Source: Coprinellus micaceus (Eukaryota; Basidiomycota; Agaricomycetes; Agaricales; Psathyrellaceae). Taken from it: a stretch of 64,000 nucleotides of DNA. The stretch's first letter is position 1. Every line of letters starts with the position of its first letter. The notes beneath the pieces were generated by a model. The model was given only the letters and a program-made list of their open reading frames with translations, was not told the DNA's origin and ran no database searches. The translations under genes were made by a program, and so were the position numbers. Location of the stretch: NCBI GenBank assembly GCA_951394405.1, contig OX596336.1, forward strand, positions 3,038,001-3,102,000, in the 5' to 3' direction. Positions 1 through 11,202 of this stretch are shown piece after piece.

Positions 1-906
1 ACCTATTATGATGACGACGAGCATGAGAACAATTGATACCTATCGCGGGCACACTCATCCTGCGATGTCACAGGGCGCTCAACCTGCACATACAGGGACT
101 CCGACTTGGCATGGAACACCTTTCAAATTTACTTCTCCAGAATAGCGCCGCAACTAGCAGCGTTACAAACAAGTCTTTATGAGGTGCGTACCATTCAGTG
201 GCAATCTACAGGGCTCCAGGAGTGCGACGATTGAATGGGCGAGAGGGTTACGTCAAAGCAACTATCAATGGGTGTTATAGCCATACGTATGTTGCCTCTC
301 AAACCTCGTCGCCGTTATCGTCGTCGCAAACGTTGGTGGGAAGCCAGTGACAAGGGCAATTTGGAGCGAGCTGCGTTTTATCGGGGACGGGTGCGCCGCT
401 TTGATCTCCGTCTCGTCGCACAACCTCCAACAGCACCAGGTCCACACGGGAAAACATACCACAAAAGGGCAGCTCGTACTCTTTAGGGACGCGTGCGAGC
501 CGAGAGTTCTCAACCGCTCTGAGCAGAACCTTACCCGCGTCGAACATGGGTGAGCACATGCTCGCAATGATACAAGGTATTGATTAACTATCAGACGGTA
601 TATTCTTGTGCTCTCTCGTGAAACCGAACTAAAGGCCCACCAGTGTCAAACCAGGTGTTTCTGAGTAAACATCAACGGCTGAGCCGTGCCCTGGTCTTCT
701 GCCGCGTCCTTTAGGCGCCTTTGTGGCGTTGGATACTTGCTCGGTGGGTAGTTTCCACAGGGCGAGGGCTCTGGGTAAGCTCACACCTTGACTCTGATCC
801 ACCGTGCACAGGCGCCATCGCACCAGGCGGCGACGAGCGCTCTGTCCCCTCCTCCCCCTCCTTACGTCCCCATCGCTCCGACGAGATCCCCCTGGCCCCG
901 CAAGCA
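1..906. other. No confident gene
   Basis: Only short overlapping reading frames occur on both strands and none shows a recognisable domain or plausible splice chain. The last part is the upstream region of the DUF6533 gene that starts at 907. A 3' exon of a gene lying outside the window cannot be excluded. Confidence 0.5.
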
Positions 907-3068
907 ATGGCTACCCAGACTCCGTTTCTTGTTGCCGCCTACCTGCGGATTTCGTCGCTAGCGATTGCGGGGTACGAGTGAGTGACCTCCTCGATGCTTA
1001 TGGGCAGGTTGAGGCTTATATCGGCCCGTAAAGCTACCTGGAATCTGCTCCAACCGCCTACAGATTCTACAAGGAGCACTGGGAGTATCGGCGCTTCAGG
1101 TACGTCCTGCTCTTCGGCGCCACCTGTCCAAGGCATTAATTAAGCAGCTCTCAGTATCTCCGTGCTCCTATTCGTCGCGATCCGGTACGTTCAGCCCCCT
1201 TGGAGCCTTCACCGGTGGAGGAGCAATCAGAGTCTTATAACCTCTTCCTCCAACAGAACGGTCAGCATATTCACGCTCACGATCAGCAATGTGCGATATC
1301 ATAGGCGTCATGTTACGAAGCTTCTGGACTAAGATTGGGCGTCCAGGTCGGATTCTTCTATGAAGGGTTTACGGAGGCCACATGCGGTCGGTTTTACCTT
1401 CTGCCCCCAATATTCAAAGGTGCGTGCGCCTATACCCTTGACCCAGCAAGCAACCTGTCGCTTATCGACGTCACTAAGTGTTGCAAGCGATGGTCTCGCA
1501 GGCGATCCTAGGAGTCCGGTGAGAGAATAAGGCTCGATGTTGTCTGCGTTTACGACATTCGCTCATGCCTTATCCCCTCGTCCCTCCCCCGTTCAGTGCG
1601 TTCAACCTCTCAAAACGCTCAAAACGTGTGGGTTACCTACTTCTGGCGGTGTACTTCGCTGCGGCCGTGGTGAGCACCTTTATTTGATCGAGCTAAGGTG
1701 CGGCCGAAGGGAAGGAACGCTGACAATGGAGTCGCACACATCAGCTACAGTGGGTGACGACGTTACACCACAGGACCCGTAAGTCCATGTGAACTTCATC
1801 TGCCAGGCTATGATTGACGAGAAACCGTGTATGGCTGTAGCACGTCTGCAACCTGAACCACGGGTACGTTCGCTCATCCCATCTTTTAACCTGGAGCTTC
1901 TTGGACTTCTTCGCGATGATTAACATCTGGATTGGCCGTGACAGGGAAAGTGAGTCTACCCAGATGTCATAGATGGCAGTGCTCCCCTGAGATATCGGAC
2001 TAACTCAACCTCTTGTTTTGGTGCGTTGCAGTTGTCGTGCAGTCAACGACCCTGCGACTGGAAAGCTGGCGGCATGGATATTCTATGCAATCGCCATGAT
2101 ATATGACGTCGGGATCACAGCAACGTCGATCTTTTATCTTCTCAAGTACAAGCGTTCGATGAAGCAAGGCTCTGGGACTGTGTAAGCCGTCGCACACTTC
2201 ATCCCGGGCGGCTGACTGATCTTGTTCAAGCAGTATGGCGAGGGTGACAAGAATGTTGGTCGAACTACTTACATCCTCCCAACCTTTGATTGACTAGGTT
2301 CTTCAGGATGATGTATGATGGCCTTGGGTACCTCCTGGTTCTGACAGGTGTGTTCTCAGAGTGGGATGGGTACGCTGTGGATGCTAAAGGCTGTTACCCC
2401 GCCCTCAGGCACCAATATTTTGAATATGCTCCTTTATAAAACCGCGCCCGAAATCCAGGTGAGTTTCAGAAACCATGTATCCCACATTCAAGTGTGCCTG
2501 ACACAACTTTCCGTAGACTGCAGGGTAAGCCAGTGCCCTGAACGATCTTTCCGGCGTTCATGCGCAACTAACCTGTCAACTGAATTCGTAGGTCTTCACT
2601 GGGCTACTGCGTATCTTGGATCATGTCACAGAGGCTACTCATCCATCTCTACGGTATGTGATGATTATTATCCGACTTGCACATGATGTTAAATTCAAAT
2701 TTTATTCTACCCCTCCCTACGTTTCAGATGCATCGAGAGAGCGCGATGACGAAGGGAGCTACGCAGAAGCTGTTACAATCAGCCAGAACGTTGGAAGCGC
2801 GCGGGATGTGAGCCGGGTTATCCGATCCAACTTTCACGACAGGAAGCACGGCCCCATCCCCTTCGACCACTCGCGGCCGACTTTCGAGATACAGCCCATG
2901 GATCCAAATCATCAGCAGGTTGTGTTCCCAGAGGACGTTGGAGTGCAGGTTAGGGTTGAGCGGACAGTGCGGCGGAATCGCCAACATAGAGGGTACGAGC
3001 TGGAGGACTATTCCACTAGACAAAGTCGGAACGAGATAACTTCTCGAGTTCATGTAGGAAACGTTTGA
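907..3068 (+). CDS. DUF6533 multi-pass membrane protein (first copy)
   Basis: A multi-exon gene for an Agaricomycete integral membrane protein of unknown function. Exon 1 begins at the ATG at 907 and reads AAYLRISSLAIAGY. Splicing over the gtgagt...aag intron near 976-1032 gives GYDYLESAPTAYRFYKEHW, the diagnostic N-terminal DUF6533 pattern (small residues, YDYL, acidic-aromatic stretch). Further hydrophobic exons follow: SISVLLFVAI near 1160, LLAVYFAAAV near 1640, and AAWIFYAIAMIYDVGITATS near 2070. The last exon (2616-3068) is a charged cytoplasmic tail ending at the TGA at 3066. Family members usually have about seven membrane segments followed by such a tail. No biochemical role is known. 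The next gene downstream, on the same strand, encodes a GPCR. Exon limits in 1200-2600 are approximate. Confidence 0.72.
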
Positions 3069-3465
3069 GCGCTGTGCACTGTACTTGTAGGGTCTCTTGG
3101 GTTAATTGTGTAGCATTATACATATCACGATATTCATGAGGTTTCCATGTCTCTGCCTCAGGCCTGGGCGGCAGGCTGAGGAGGGAAGTGCGGTTGTTAG
3201 CCGAACGCCGCATCTGTCATCTATCACTGGCTGTGCGTTCCCATCATACCACTCTGATGGGCGACGCACTCGACACCCTGGGCGCTGAGGACAATGGGCT
3301 CCCCAGGTTATTGACTAACTTCCACCAGCTGGACGGTCATTCGACGTTGTACGTCGAGTGCTGCATTACGATCCATCCTTCGAGGCCGGGCCTTGTTTGA
3401 TTTGCTCCAGTCAGCCGTTTCCCTTGAGGCAGGCTCCTCGTCAAGTCCACTTCAAATACCCTACA
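3069..3465. other. Intergenic region
   Basis: Nothing recognisable. It holds the 3' end of the DUF6533 transcript and the probable promoter and leader of the GPCR gene. Confidence 0.5.
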
Positions 3466-5325
3466 ATGGCCCTGGATACTCCTGCACCGTTCGTCATGAT
3501 TGTGGACTATAACACTCAGCAGGCAACGGGCGCGTCGGTGAGTGCGCTCCGCTGTGCCCTAGGTGTCTCTATGGAATTAATGGATGGCTCTCTGTGCCGA
3601 TTTCCTCTAGATTTTAGTCGTAGTCTCGCTTCTGTCCCTCGTTGCGGTCCTGGCTCTTCTTGTGGCTATTGCCGTAGGTCCCTGATATAAATTCATACGA
3701 AAGGTGCATTGACAGGAAGCGCTTCAACTTATAGCTTTCTGCATTCAATACCAGACACTCCAACGACCGGTTCCTCTTCGTTCGAACCCATGCCGCCGCC
3801 TACTTCCTCTCCCTCGTGATCTGCTGGGTCATCCAATGTATGCACCTCAACTTTATCACTGATAGCCTCTGGTCTGAGCCAACCCTCCCAAGGCATTGCG
3901 TCAATTATGAACCTCGGTTGGATGGGAGAAAAGGCTGTCTTCACAGGCAACTTCTGCACAATCCAAGGTTAGGACTGTGCCCTGTCGGTCGCTCATTAAT
4001 TTGCTGATGATCCCCTCATTGTGATATAGGTGCCCTCAAGCATATTGCAGACGTTGGGGGCGCGGTTTGGACGCTAGTAAGGATTAGTACTGGGGACCGC
4101 AACTGGGTAGCGTGCTGAAAGGATCATTCTAGGTTATGGCGGGCAACACGTTCAGCCATTTGTTCCTTGAGCTGAATCCACCGCGATATGCCATGTGGCT
4201 TGTCCTGCTTGCGGGCTGGGGCTTCACGGGCATTGTCGTCGGTTCGGGCCCTGCCACCTTTGTTGGTGCGAAGACCCGAGGACCGTTTTGTGAGTTAAAT
4301 TGCCGATTTTTACGAGTCAGAGATTAAAGCTCAGTCAGACGATGTCAACGGTATCTGGTGTTGGATATCGCCCGCATACCAAGTTCAAATGGTTACGTGA
4401 GTACCGTTCAATCCACAGTCCTCCATAAACACTGAACTGCCTTTCAGTCTGGGATACATGATTGTAGGGTTACCCTGCTTTTACGCCTCCATCACGCTAA
4501 AGTGCTATCCTAGATGCTGGGTGTCGCTGTCCTGAGCACGGTCCTCTACGTCATGACTTTCCTTCGCCTTCGCGGGAACCTTATTCGCAACGGGTGGAAG
4601 TTAAGCTTCCGTCGCGTCGGTGATTCCCCTGACAAGTACTTCTCCAATAACCAAACCATGCTCGTGGCCAAACAGATGCTTCTATTCCCGGTTAGTAGTT
4701 TCGGAGCGAAACTAGGGTAGGAGCAGGAACTGACAACCTCCTCAACAGCTCGCTTACGCTGTCCTGATCTTCCCTATTGCCATTGCACGGTTCATTGAAT
4801 GGTCTGGGAAGCCAATACCCTTCGAATTGACTATTTTTAGGTTTGTGGATGGCTTCAAATATTTATCCTAGTAATGCTAACTAGCAGTCGTACAGCGGAT
4901 CGGTCTACTTGCTTTCGGGTCTAGTCAACGTCATCTTGTTCACTTCGACGCGCAAGATCCTCCCCCTTTCCTCATTGCGCATCGGCAACTGGTACCTAGT
5001 TCCCAGTTCACGCCCAGCAGACTTCGACCACGACGGTGCCGAGAAAGGTTTCTTCAAGGTCGCGTTCATGGAAGAGCCCACGACGATTCGCACACCACCT
5101 GGTTTCAAAGAATCTCGTCGACCCGCAGAGCTGGATCTCTCACACCACGGAGTCCGGGATAGCTTTGCCAGTATGTACAGCAGCCGTGAAGGAGTGTACA
5201 TCCCTCCTCTCGATTACATCCCTCCGCTCAGCTCACACTGGAGCCCTGATACCCCAGCGTTGCGGAAGTCGCATCGGTTGTCCGTATATATCCATAACTT
5301 TCAGTCGGCTGCTGCAAGGATATAG
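3466..5325 (+). CDS. cAMP-receptor-like GPCR
   Basis: A seven-transmembrane receptor of the fungal class related to Dictyostelium cAMP receptors and Git3-type sensors; it would act at the plasma membrane upstream of heterotrimeric G proteins. The ATG at 3466 opens MALDTPAPFVMIVDYNT. Helix 1 is LVVVSLLSLVAVLALLVAIAV near 3615-3675. Then come AAAYFLSLVICWVIQ, MNLGWMGEKAVFTGNFC, MWLVLLAGWGFTGIVVGSG, the hallmark loop DVNGIWCWISPAYQ near 4340, LSTVLYVMTFLRLRGNL and SGSVYLLSGLVNVILF. A soluble tail of about 130 residues ends at 5325. At least seven short introns interrupt it. The loop cysteine and the TM5 motif YVMTFLRLRGNL are typical of Agaricomycete members. The ligand cannot be predicted. Two G-alpha genes lie elsewhere in the window, but no physical linkage is implied. 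Confidence 0.8.
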
Positions 5326-5434
5326 TCCTGTCTTTGGTAGTTTCCAGTTCCATACGAATACCATTTAAGCACACTATATGCTACCCTAACACCCGGGTCC
5401 ATAAATAAGTCTAAAATCACAATTGTAGAGACTG

Positions 5435-6743
5435 CTAAGTAAGGTAGTCCCAAGGTAAGGGCCCCATAAAGAGAGTAGTATCTCGATCTCGGTTGTCTGG
5501 GCACCAGTCGAGCAGAGGACCAAGGTCCGGTGACGATACATAGTAGGAGTGGAATCGATGGAACGGGTTCCTTTGGCGCCTCTTGGACAGCAAAAATGAG
5601 CGGCAGCCATAAAGGTCGTTTGAATAGGGAATGTAACCATTCTTGCGCTTGGAGAGCATAGGTCAACACCGATCCGGTCGATGAACGAGTCGAGACATAC
5701 CTCTCCCTCCTGAGCACTTAAGCTATGCTGTTCACCTTCCGGATCGATCCCGATGTAATGAAAGTGATTCGGTGGCCATCGAATTGCCATCCTATGAAGA
5801 TCCGTGAAGCGCGCTTTCTTGAATCCATAACCAACGACTGTGATGTGTGCTGGGGTGCGCCCGGTAAATTCACGAAAGCGAGCGATAGAGAACAGTAGGT
5901 TTTGATACGAATCTAGAGCATGATTCTCGGTGGTAGTGCGGTCGAAGATAGGATCCGATGCTGGTCGTTCGAGTAGCTTCGCGCTCAGTGCAAGACGGTA
6001 ATAGGACTCTGCCTCCGTCGAAGGGGAGTTCGGCCGCGTCTGCCCTCTGCAAACAGCGATCAGTCAGGATCACGCTGATAGAAGGTAAAAGGCTGACATA
6101 CCCAGAGAAGACCAAGAGCGACCGGGGGTCATTCATTGTAAGGTCGGCCCTGAGGAAGAGAAGCGTCCATTGAGTGACCTGGCCTGGAATGGAGGTGCTG
6201 GATGGTGTACTACCCCTGCGCAATGTGGTCGAAGAATGTACCGATGCGCTTGGAGCCCTTTTGATAAGGTTCAAGTATCCAACTATCTTCGTCTAGCCTA
6301 GAGGCAGCGTCCACACCATTCCAGATAGCATGACAAGGTACAACGATCAGGTGATCGAGTTTGGAAAGTTTATGGCGACGGTTTATGGTCGAAAACACCC
6401 CAGATGCGGACCCACGATGGGGAGCTCCTGGCCACGGTGCATTAAAATAGAAATAGAGGTTTGACAGCAGAGATAACGCGCAAACAACCGCAAGGAGTGC
6501 GACAGCGAGGTTTGTTGCCCGGGAGCGCGTGAGTAGGGTGTCTCGTAGCCGTTTCCTAGGAGAGACGAATCTCCTGAAAGCCCGGCGGTTCCCTAAGGAT
6601 GCTGGCGTTGGCAACATCCATGTATCAGCCTTCCTGGGGAGCCCGCGTGAGGGGGATGGTGGTTGTAAGAGTGGAACAGTAAAAGTTGCCGGCCTGTCGC
6701 CACCGATGTTAATTTCCCACGATAGCCACCCAGGTTTCTGCAT
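5435..6743 (-). CDS. DUF218 (YdcF-like) membrane-anchored protein
   Basis: A type II membrane protein with a DUF218 domain. The ATG is at 6743 (an upstream in-frame GTG at 6746 is not a likely start). A basic N-terminus is followed by the segment ATNLAVALLAVVCALSLLSN. The domain then starts with LDHLIVVPCHAIWNG and EPYQKGSKRIGTFFDHIAQ. After splicing it continues LTMNDPRSLLVFSGG, QTRPNSPSTEAESYYRL, ENHALDSYQNLLFSIARF and HITVVGYGFKKARF. The final exon reads YSNDLYGCRSFLLSKRR and ends at 5435. The VVPCHAIW, GGQTR and TEN signatures mark the fungal family related to bacterial YdcF/SanA. The substrate is unknown. It is followed upstream by another minus-strand gene 424 bases away. Confidence 0.78.
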
Positions 6744-7167
6744 CACGGCGAGTTTAGCGCTCGTCGGTTCAGAGAACCTGAAATGGCCTTGAAGGCCACC
6801 ACTTCTTGGAGTTCTTCACAGCGCAGCACCATCAACGTTAACTTATCATTACGCGGCTCAAAGAAACCCCAAACCAGGGACACGGGAAGCGCGACCTGAA
6901 TTGCTGGGCCTTGCTGCCGCACTGTACGGAAGTTGGGGAGGAGGCTTTTGAGGAACGGGGAAGGGGCTACTAGCAAGTGAAACACTGATACGCGGAATGC
7001 CCATAATTAGGCGGGGCAAGAAGGTGAGGCCCTTGGCCATACTGTTGTATCTAGAGGTATCTAATACGAAGATAAACCTGCCGTCTTGTGAACGAATTTA
7101 CGAAGGTCCGTCAACTCCCAAAAGTTCGAGGAAGCAGTGTGATCTTGTGTGTTGGGCTGTACAGGGG
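6744..7167. other. Intergenic region between two minus-strand genes
   Basis: No gene seen. It should contain the 3' end of the HAD-like hydrolase transcript and the promoter of the DUF218 gene. Confidence 0.5.
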
Positions 7168-8984
7168 TCAGTGATCTTTGGGGTTCTTGAAGAATTCTTT
7201 CTCGATCGCCCATTCTACAGCTTCCAATACATCGTTCGCGATTCGGGTCGGAGTATGGGCCGGTGGGCCCTGCTCAGGATCATAGACGCCCGTCTTAACC
7301 AGGATGGAGTTCCATCCGGCACGATTGGCACCTGCGATGTCTGTGGCATACTCGTATGAGGTGCCCGTCTATACCTGTCGGCATTAGATCAAAACGCACC
7401 GGATTCCGGATTATCTGGTTTTGGTGGAAGGTCGAGTTAGCCTACACAGATACTTCCCGAGCGCAGGATGCCCTACCTCCGACCATGTATCTGTGGATTC
7501 AGTCAGCTAAGACGTGTGGCATCACAGAGCAGATCACAGCACGTACAAATGCCCCGGGACAGGCGATGCTCCGTATCGTTCGCGAAAAATACCTCCAAGG
7601 GTCTCCTTCGCGAAGTTGTACGTTGCTTCAGTGGGCTTACCGTACTGTATATGAGGGTAACGATTCCCGGTCAGCGCCTACGTCAGAGCAGTAAGTAGAC
7701 GAAACATTAAAGCAAGACCCGAAGGAAAGGGATGTGACATGCCTTGTACACAGCTTGGAAGGCTTCCTTGAAGGCTCCTTGCCCGAGTCTGGGCGTCGAG
7801 AAGTCAGATCTCCACAGCAAGTCAGGGTTGCAGAAGATCAACTCCACGGGCTTGTTTTGTTTCTCCAACGGAACCCAAGGACCGCCAACGATTCCCCCGG
7901 ATTGTACCAAATCGCATACAGTTTGCACTGGACAACGCTTTAATGACACTTGTTGTGACGGAACTCGGGCTTTAACCTACCATCAAGTGCCCAATTGCGC
8001 GGGTCGTGGAAGACGAAGACTGCGGAGATGGGCGTCTTCTCAAAGTCTGCAGTCTACAACTTTCAGGATCTGATCGGCGAGATCCCCAAGGAGCGCTTAC
8101 CTTCGTACTGGCTTTCTCCGCTTCAGTTAGTTGGTGGAATGGCCACACCCTTCAAGGTTGTACAGGGTGAGCGCTCAGCCCGTGTCACTATTATTGACAT
8201 GCATAAACTCACGATGGATTCCACGCCAACACGTCCAATGTGTTATATACGCGTTTGTAGCCATAGCTAGGTTGTGGAGGGCGATGTGAGCCTCGGAGGT
8301 CGTCGATAATGACGCACTCACCTCTCCGCAACGTGCCTGACGACGTCGCGTTTGCCTCCTAATACGAGGATTGGCTCGTCCGCAAAGCGTTGTGCATGTT
8401 TCTTGAGGATGGTGTGGGCTTGCAAGTACTGAGACGCATCTATCTGAATAAGGTTAATAGATTCCAAGCTGGTAGAGGCAAGCCACTGCGCAGACCTACC
8501 TGGACACCAAGTTTGTGGGAGAGGGATTTGCTCCGCTCCTCTTCACCAACCCCACCTCCATTCGTGAGCTGCAGGGGCTCCTTCAGCATATTGGTGCCCG
8601 ATCATTACCAGAGTATCTTACAAGAATATACGGTATTTTCCTACGGGTCCCTGTGAGCGTTCAACACGTCACCGTTGGGTGGAAATTTTATTTCGACCTA
8701 CATGTTAAATGGGTTGTCCCCTTCAAGCATTTTAAGTGCTTTCCTGGCCTCGGGAAGCACACGAGGACCACGGACTAGCACTCCATCCTAACATCAAGAT
8801 ACAATTATTAGATGAGTTCCTCCAAGAAGAATAAATTCCGGCTCACGATATCAAAGACGAACGCGAGAGGGGGAGTTTTCGCCTTGCCAGCATCGGTTCG
8901 AATGAACTGACTGCGATTCTCGGCCAGGAATCGTATGCTCGGCCGTCCACGCGTTATAAAAGAACGCATACTCATATGTAGCAT
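7168..8984 (-). CDS. Mitochondrial HAD-superfamily IIA hydrolase (CECR5/HDHD5-like)
   Basis: Fungal relative of human HDHD5 (CECR5) and yeast YKR070W, predicted mitochondrial phosphatases of the HAD subclass IIA; the physiological substrate is unknown. Start at 8984: MLHMSMRSFITRGRPSIRFL is basic and hydroxylated, without acids, like a mitochondrial presequence. The catalytic motif LAFVFDI-D-GV is split by an intron after DI. Then come RGPRVLPEARKALKML, the class motif TNGGGVGEEERSKSLSHKLG, FADEPILVLGGKRDVVRHVA and TPISAVFVFHDPRNWALD. The C-terminal motif GTSYEYATDIAGANRAGWNS leads to ILVKTGVY and a TGA at 7168-7170. The length and order match the family. It is divergently arranged with the O-fucosyltransferase-like gene, with 193 bases between start codons. 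Confidence 0.85.
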
Positions 8985-9177
8985 GGTATTGAGCTACTTC
9001 GAGAGTAAATATGTGGAATCCGGGTGCAAGGCGCATTTCGACTCGACTGACCCAACGCGATGATCCGGTCGGATCAAACTCGGCCCGGAGACATAATACA
9101 TATCTGTTTGTCCTGGTGGCGGGCTTCCGCTTTTGGGAGCACCGCTCCTGTTGGGATTCCGTCTTTCGTCAACCGCC
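8985..9177. promoter_or_regulatory. Candidate bidirectional promoter
   Basis: This 193-base interval separates the start codons of the HAD-like hydrolase (-) and the O-fucosyltransferase-like gene (+). Both promoters must lie in or across it. I see no clear TATA box in a convincing position. Confidence 0.45.
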
Positions 9178-10818
9178 ATGACCTCCCTGCGTCTGAATCG
9201 CCACTCACTTAAGTCAGGCGCTTCTCCGCCACTCTCTCTGGAAAACGGCGGGTATAGATTATGCGCCCCTCGCCTTACGGTTCGCATCGACCCCTTGGAG
9301 TATAGCAATGGGCTCTCCTCTCCCCGGACAAACACCCCGCCACCGAAGTCCCGAGTCCCCCCTCCAGGAAGGCTGAACCAGAATCCCATTCTGCTACTGG
9401 CTATGCTCACAATATGCTGTGTAGCATCGTTTGCCTCTGCTTACTACCTCTATACGTCCAGGTGGGATATCAATCCGTGGAAAGCTCTAACACCCCAAGC
9501 TAATGGGCCGGTGAAAGCCTTCATATTGGACGATCATGATTCAGGCCTATCCCTGCCCCTAGATGGAACAAAATATCTATCGTACCTTCCCCATTCCGGG
9601 GTTCACAACCAGAGAATTGCGTTCGAAAATGCACTTACGCTCGCTCGCCTCCTCAACCGCACACTGCTTGTTCCTCCCATACGAGTTGGCCGCAGACCAG
9701 TGCGATACCTACCATTCGACACTCTCGACTACAATTTGCAACTCATAGGGTCAGAGGGCTTGGAACACTGTGGCGGTATTCCCCCGTATCTCTCCTTGCC
9801 TGTCGAGTGCCTGGACTACTTCGAGTCGACCACACTGCAATGGGATGATCTATTTGACATTTCGTCAATCGAACGGGACCAGCCCATCCGTCGGCTTTAC
9901 ACCCACTCCTCGTCTGCGTATTCGAACATGCTCTCGCTTCTTCCTGGCGGCGTTGCACAACTAAAGGATGATTCCCGTTACCACTACCACTTTTTGGGCG
10001 CCGGCGTTCGACCTCCGCAAGACAAGTACGAGGAAGCAATCTCCATATCCGAACTGGCCCATGCGCCAGAAATACTTCTCCAACTCGGAACCCTCTTCGG
10101 CACCAACCGGCTCCTTCTTTCGAACGAAGGGCTGTCCCTCCTTTCCAGTATCCGACTGGCGATGACACTGCGTCATAAAACGGTTGAAGGGGTTGCCAAA
10201 GCTGTCGTGGAGCGGATGCCGGAATATTACATTGGCCTCCACATGCGTGTTGGGGATGGCCAGTTTTTCGAGCGAAGGGAAGCAATTGTCCGAGATACGT
10301 CGTCACGCCTACTCCAGCGACTAGAGTGTACAACTATCGACATGGACGCGATCGCTTGGCTCTCTGGGACAACCCTTGCTTTGAACCTATCGAGTCCTGA
10401 ACCTTCACTCGTATCTCCAGTCCGGTTCGAAGAACTGGAACTTCGACAGACCTCACATTTCAGTCGTTCAAGGCCTCTTTGTCACGAGTTGTCCACCCCT
10501 GTGTTTGTTTCGACCGACCTCAAACATCCCCGAAGGAACCCTTCGTTGGCCCCTTTCCTTCGAACATTTCCTTCACTATACTTCATGTCCGACTTCCAAG
10601 ACGAAGTCGAACCACTTCGATCCATGCGCAATTCAGATGGAGTGGAGCTTTACGACTACCTCTTGCCCTTCCTCGAAGCAATGGTAGTTGCCCATGGAAA
10701 GGTTGTTGTGGGGACGCGAGGGAGCACCTTTAGCAAATTCATTGAACAGAACCTATGGCCCGCATACCACCTAGTAGTTCAAGAAGGGAAACATGTACAC
10801 GGATCGAATGAGACGTAA
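9178..10818 (+). CDS. GDP-fucose protein O-fucosyltransferase-like type II membrane protein
   Basis: A single uninterrupted frame of 546 codons, unusual among its intron-rich neighbours. The ATG at 9178 (MTSLRLNRHS) is preferred over an upstream TTG at 9133. A proline-rich cytoplasmic N-terminus of about 69 residues precedes one membrane segment, residues 70-92 (ILLLAMLTICCVASFASAYY), as in Golgi type II enzymes. The luminal part has the O-FucT-like opening KYLSYLPHSGVHNQRIAFEN and ALTLARLLNRTLLVPP. Later come GLHMRVGDGQF, like the GDP-binding HxRxGD loop of this fold, and a C-terminal GKVVVGTRGSTFSKF, like the GSxxS region. The family transfers or resembles enzymes that transfer fucose, but the acceptor and donor in fungi are unknown. 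Function is inferred from fold-level motifs only. Confidence 0.75.
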   Translation: MTSLRLNRHSLKSGASPPLSLENGGYRLCAPRLTVRIDPLEYSNGLSSPRTNTPPPKSRVPPPGRLNQNPILLLAMLTICCVASFASAYYLYTSRWDINPWKALTPQANGPVKAFILDDHDSGLSLPLDGTKYLSYLPHSGVHNQRIAFENALTLARLLNRTLLVPPIRVGRRPVRYLPFDTLDYNLQLIGSEGLEHCGGIPPYLSLPVECLDYFESTTLQWDDLFDISSIERDQPIRRLYTHSSSAYSNMLSLLPGGVAQLKDDSRYHYHFLGAGVRPPQDKYEEAISISELAHAPEILLQLGTLFGTNRLLLSNEGLSLLSSIRLAMTLRHKTVEGVAKAVVERMPEYYIGLHMRVGDGQFFERREAIVRDTSSRLLQRLECTTIDMDAIAWLSGTTLALNLSSPEPSLVSPVRFEELELRQTSHFSRSRPLCHELSTPVFVSTDLKHPRRNPSLAPFLRTFPSLYFMSDFQDEVEPLRSMRNSDGVELYDYLLPFLEAMVVAHGKVVVGTRGSTFSKFIEQNLWPAYHLVVQEGKHVHGSNET

Positions 10819-11202
10819 AACGCTGCTGTTCAGCCATAAGCACTTCTCGAGTTCACACTCTACATTCCTGAACTCACAGGCTCATACAGCGAAGCCCTAT
10901 GCATTTCACAAACTAATTAAATAAAGCTCGCCCATCGTGCCTCATCTTTTACCTTGCTTTCAACAGCGCTTCAGGCCGAGCTTCGCCCAACTCAGCTGAC
11001 TCCTGTTGTTCCCGGTTCGTACACATGGAACCATCAGTATCCAGCACAGCCAGTGTTGCGATGATATGAACATCAATTCTGTTGCCATGTCAGATTGATA
11101 CCGCTGTGATCAACTCGATAAAAGCTTCGTCCCACCGCTATGGCCGGGTTTTTTGTCCTCGGTACCCCCAGCATAACCCACCCCCCACATTGAGATCTCA
11201 CA
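10819..11202. other. Intergenic region
   Basis: This holds the 3' end of the O-fucosyltransferase-like gene, with an AATAAA element at 10920, and the upstream region of VTS1. No other gene is visible. Confidence 0.55.
10920..10925 (+). terminator. Candidate polyadenylation signal AATAAA
   Basis: AATAAA lies about 100 bases after the stop codon of the O-fucosyltransferase-like gene. The position suits a fungal polyadenylation element, although fungal signals are degenerate and this is not proof of use. Confidence 0.4.

Noticed and set aside
9133..9177. N-terminal extension of the O-fucosyltransferase-like gene
   Set aside because: The extra 15 codons begin with TTG. The first ATG is at 9178 and leaves a complete type II signal anchor.
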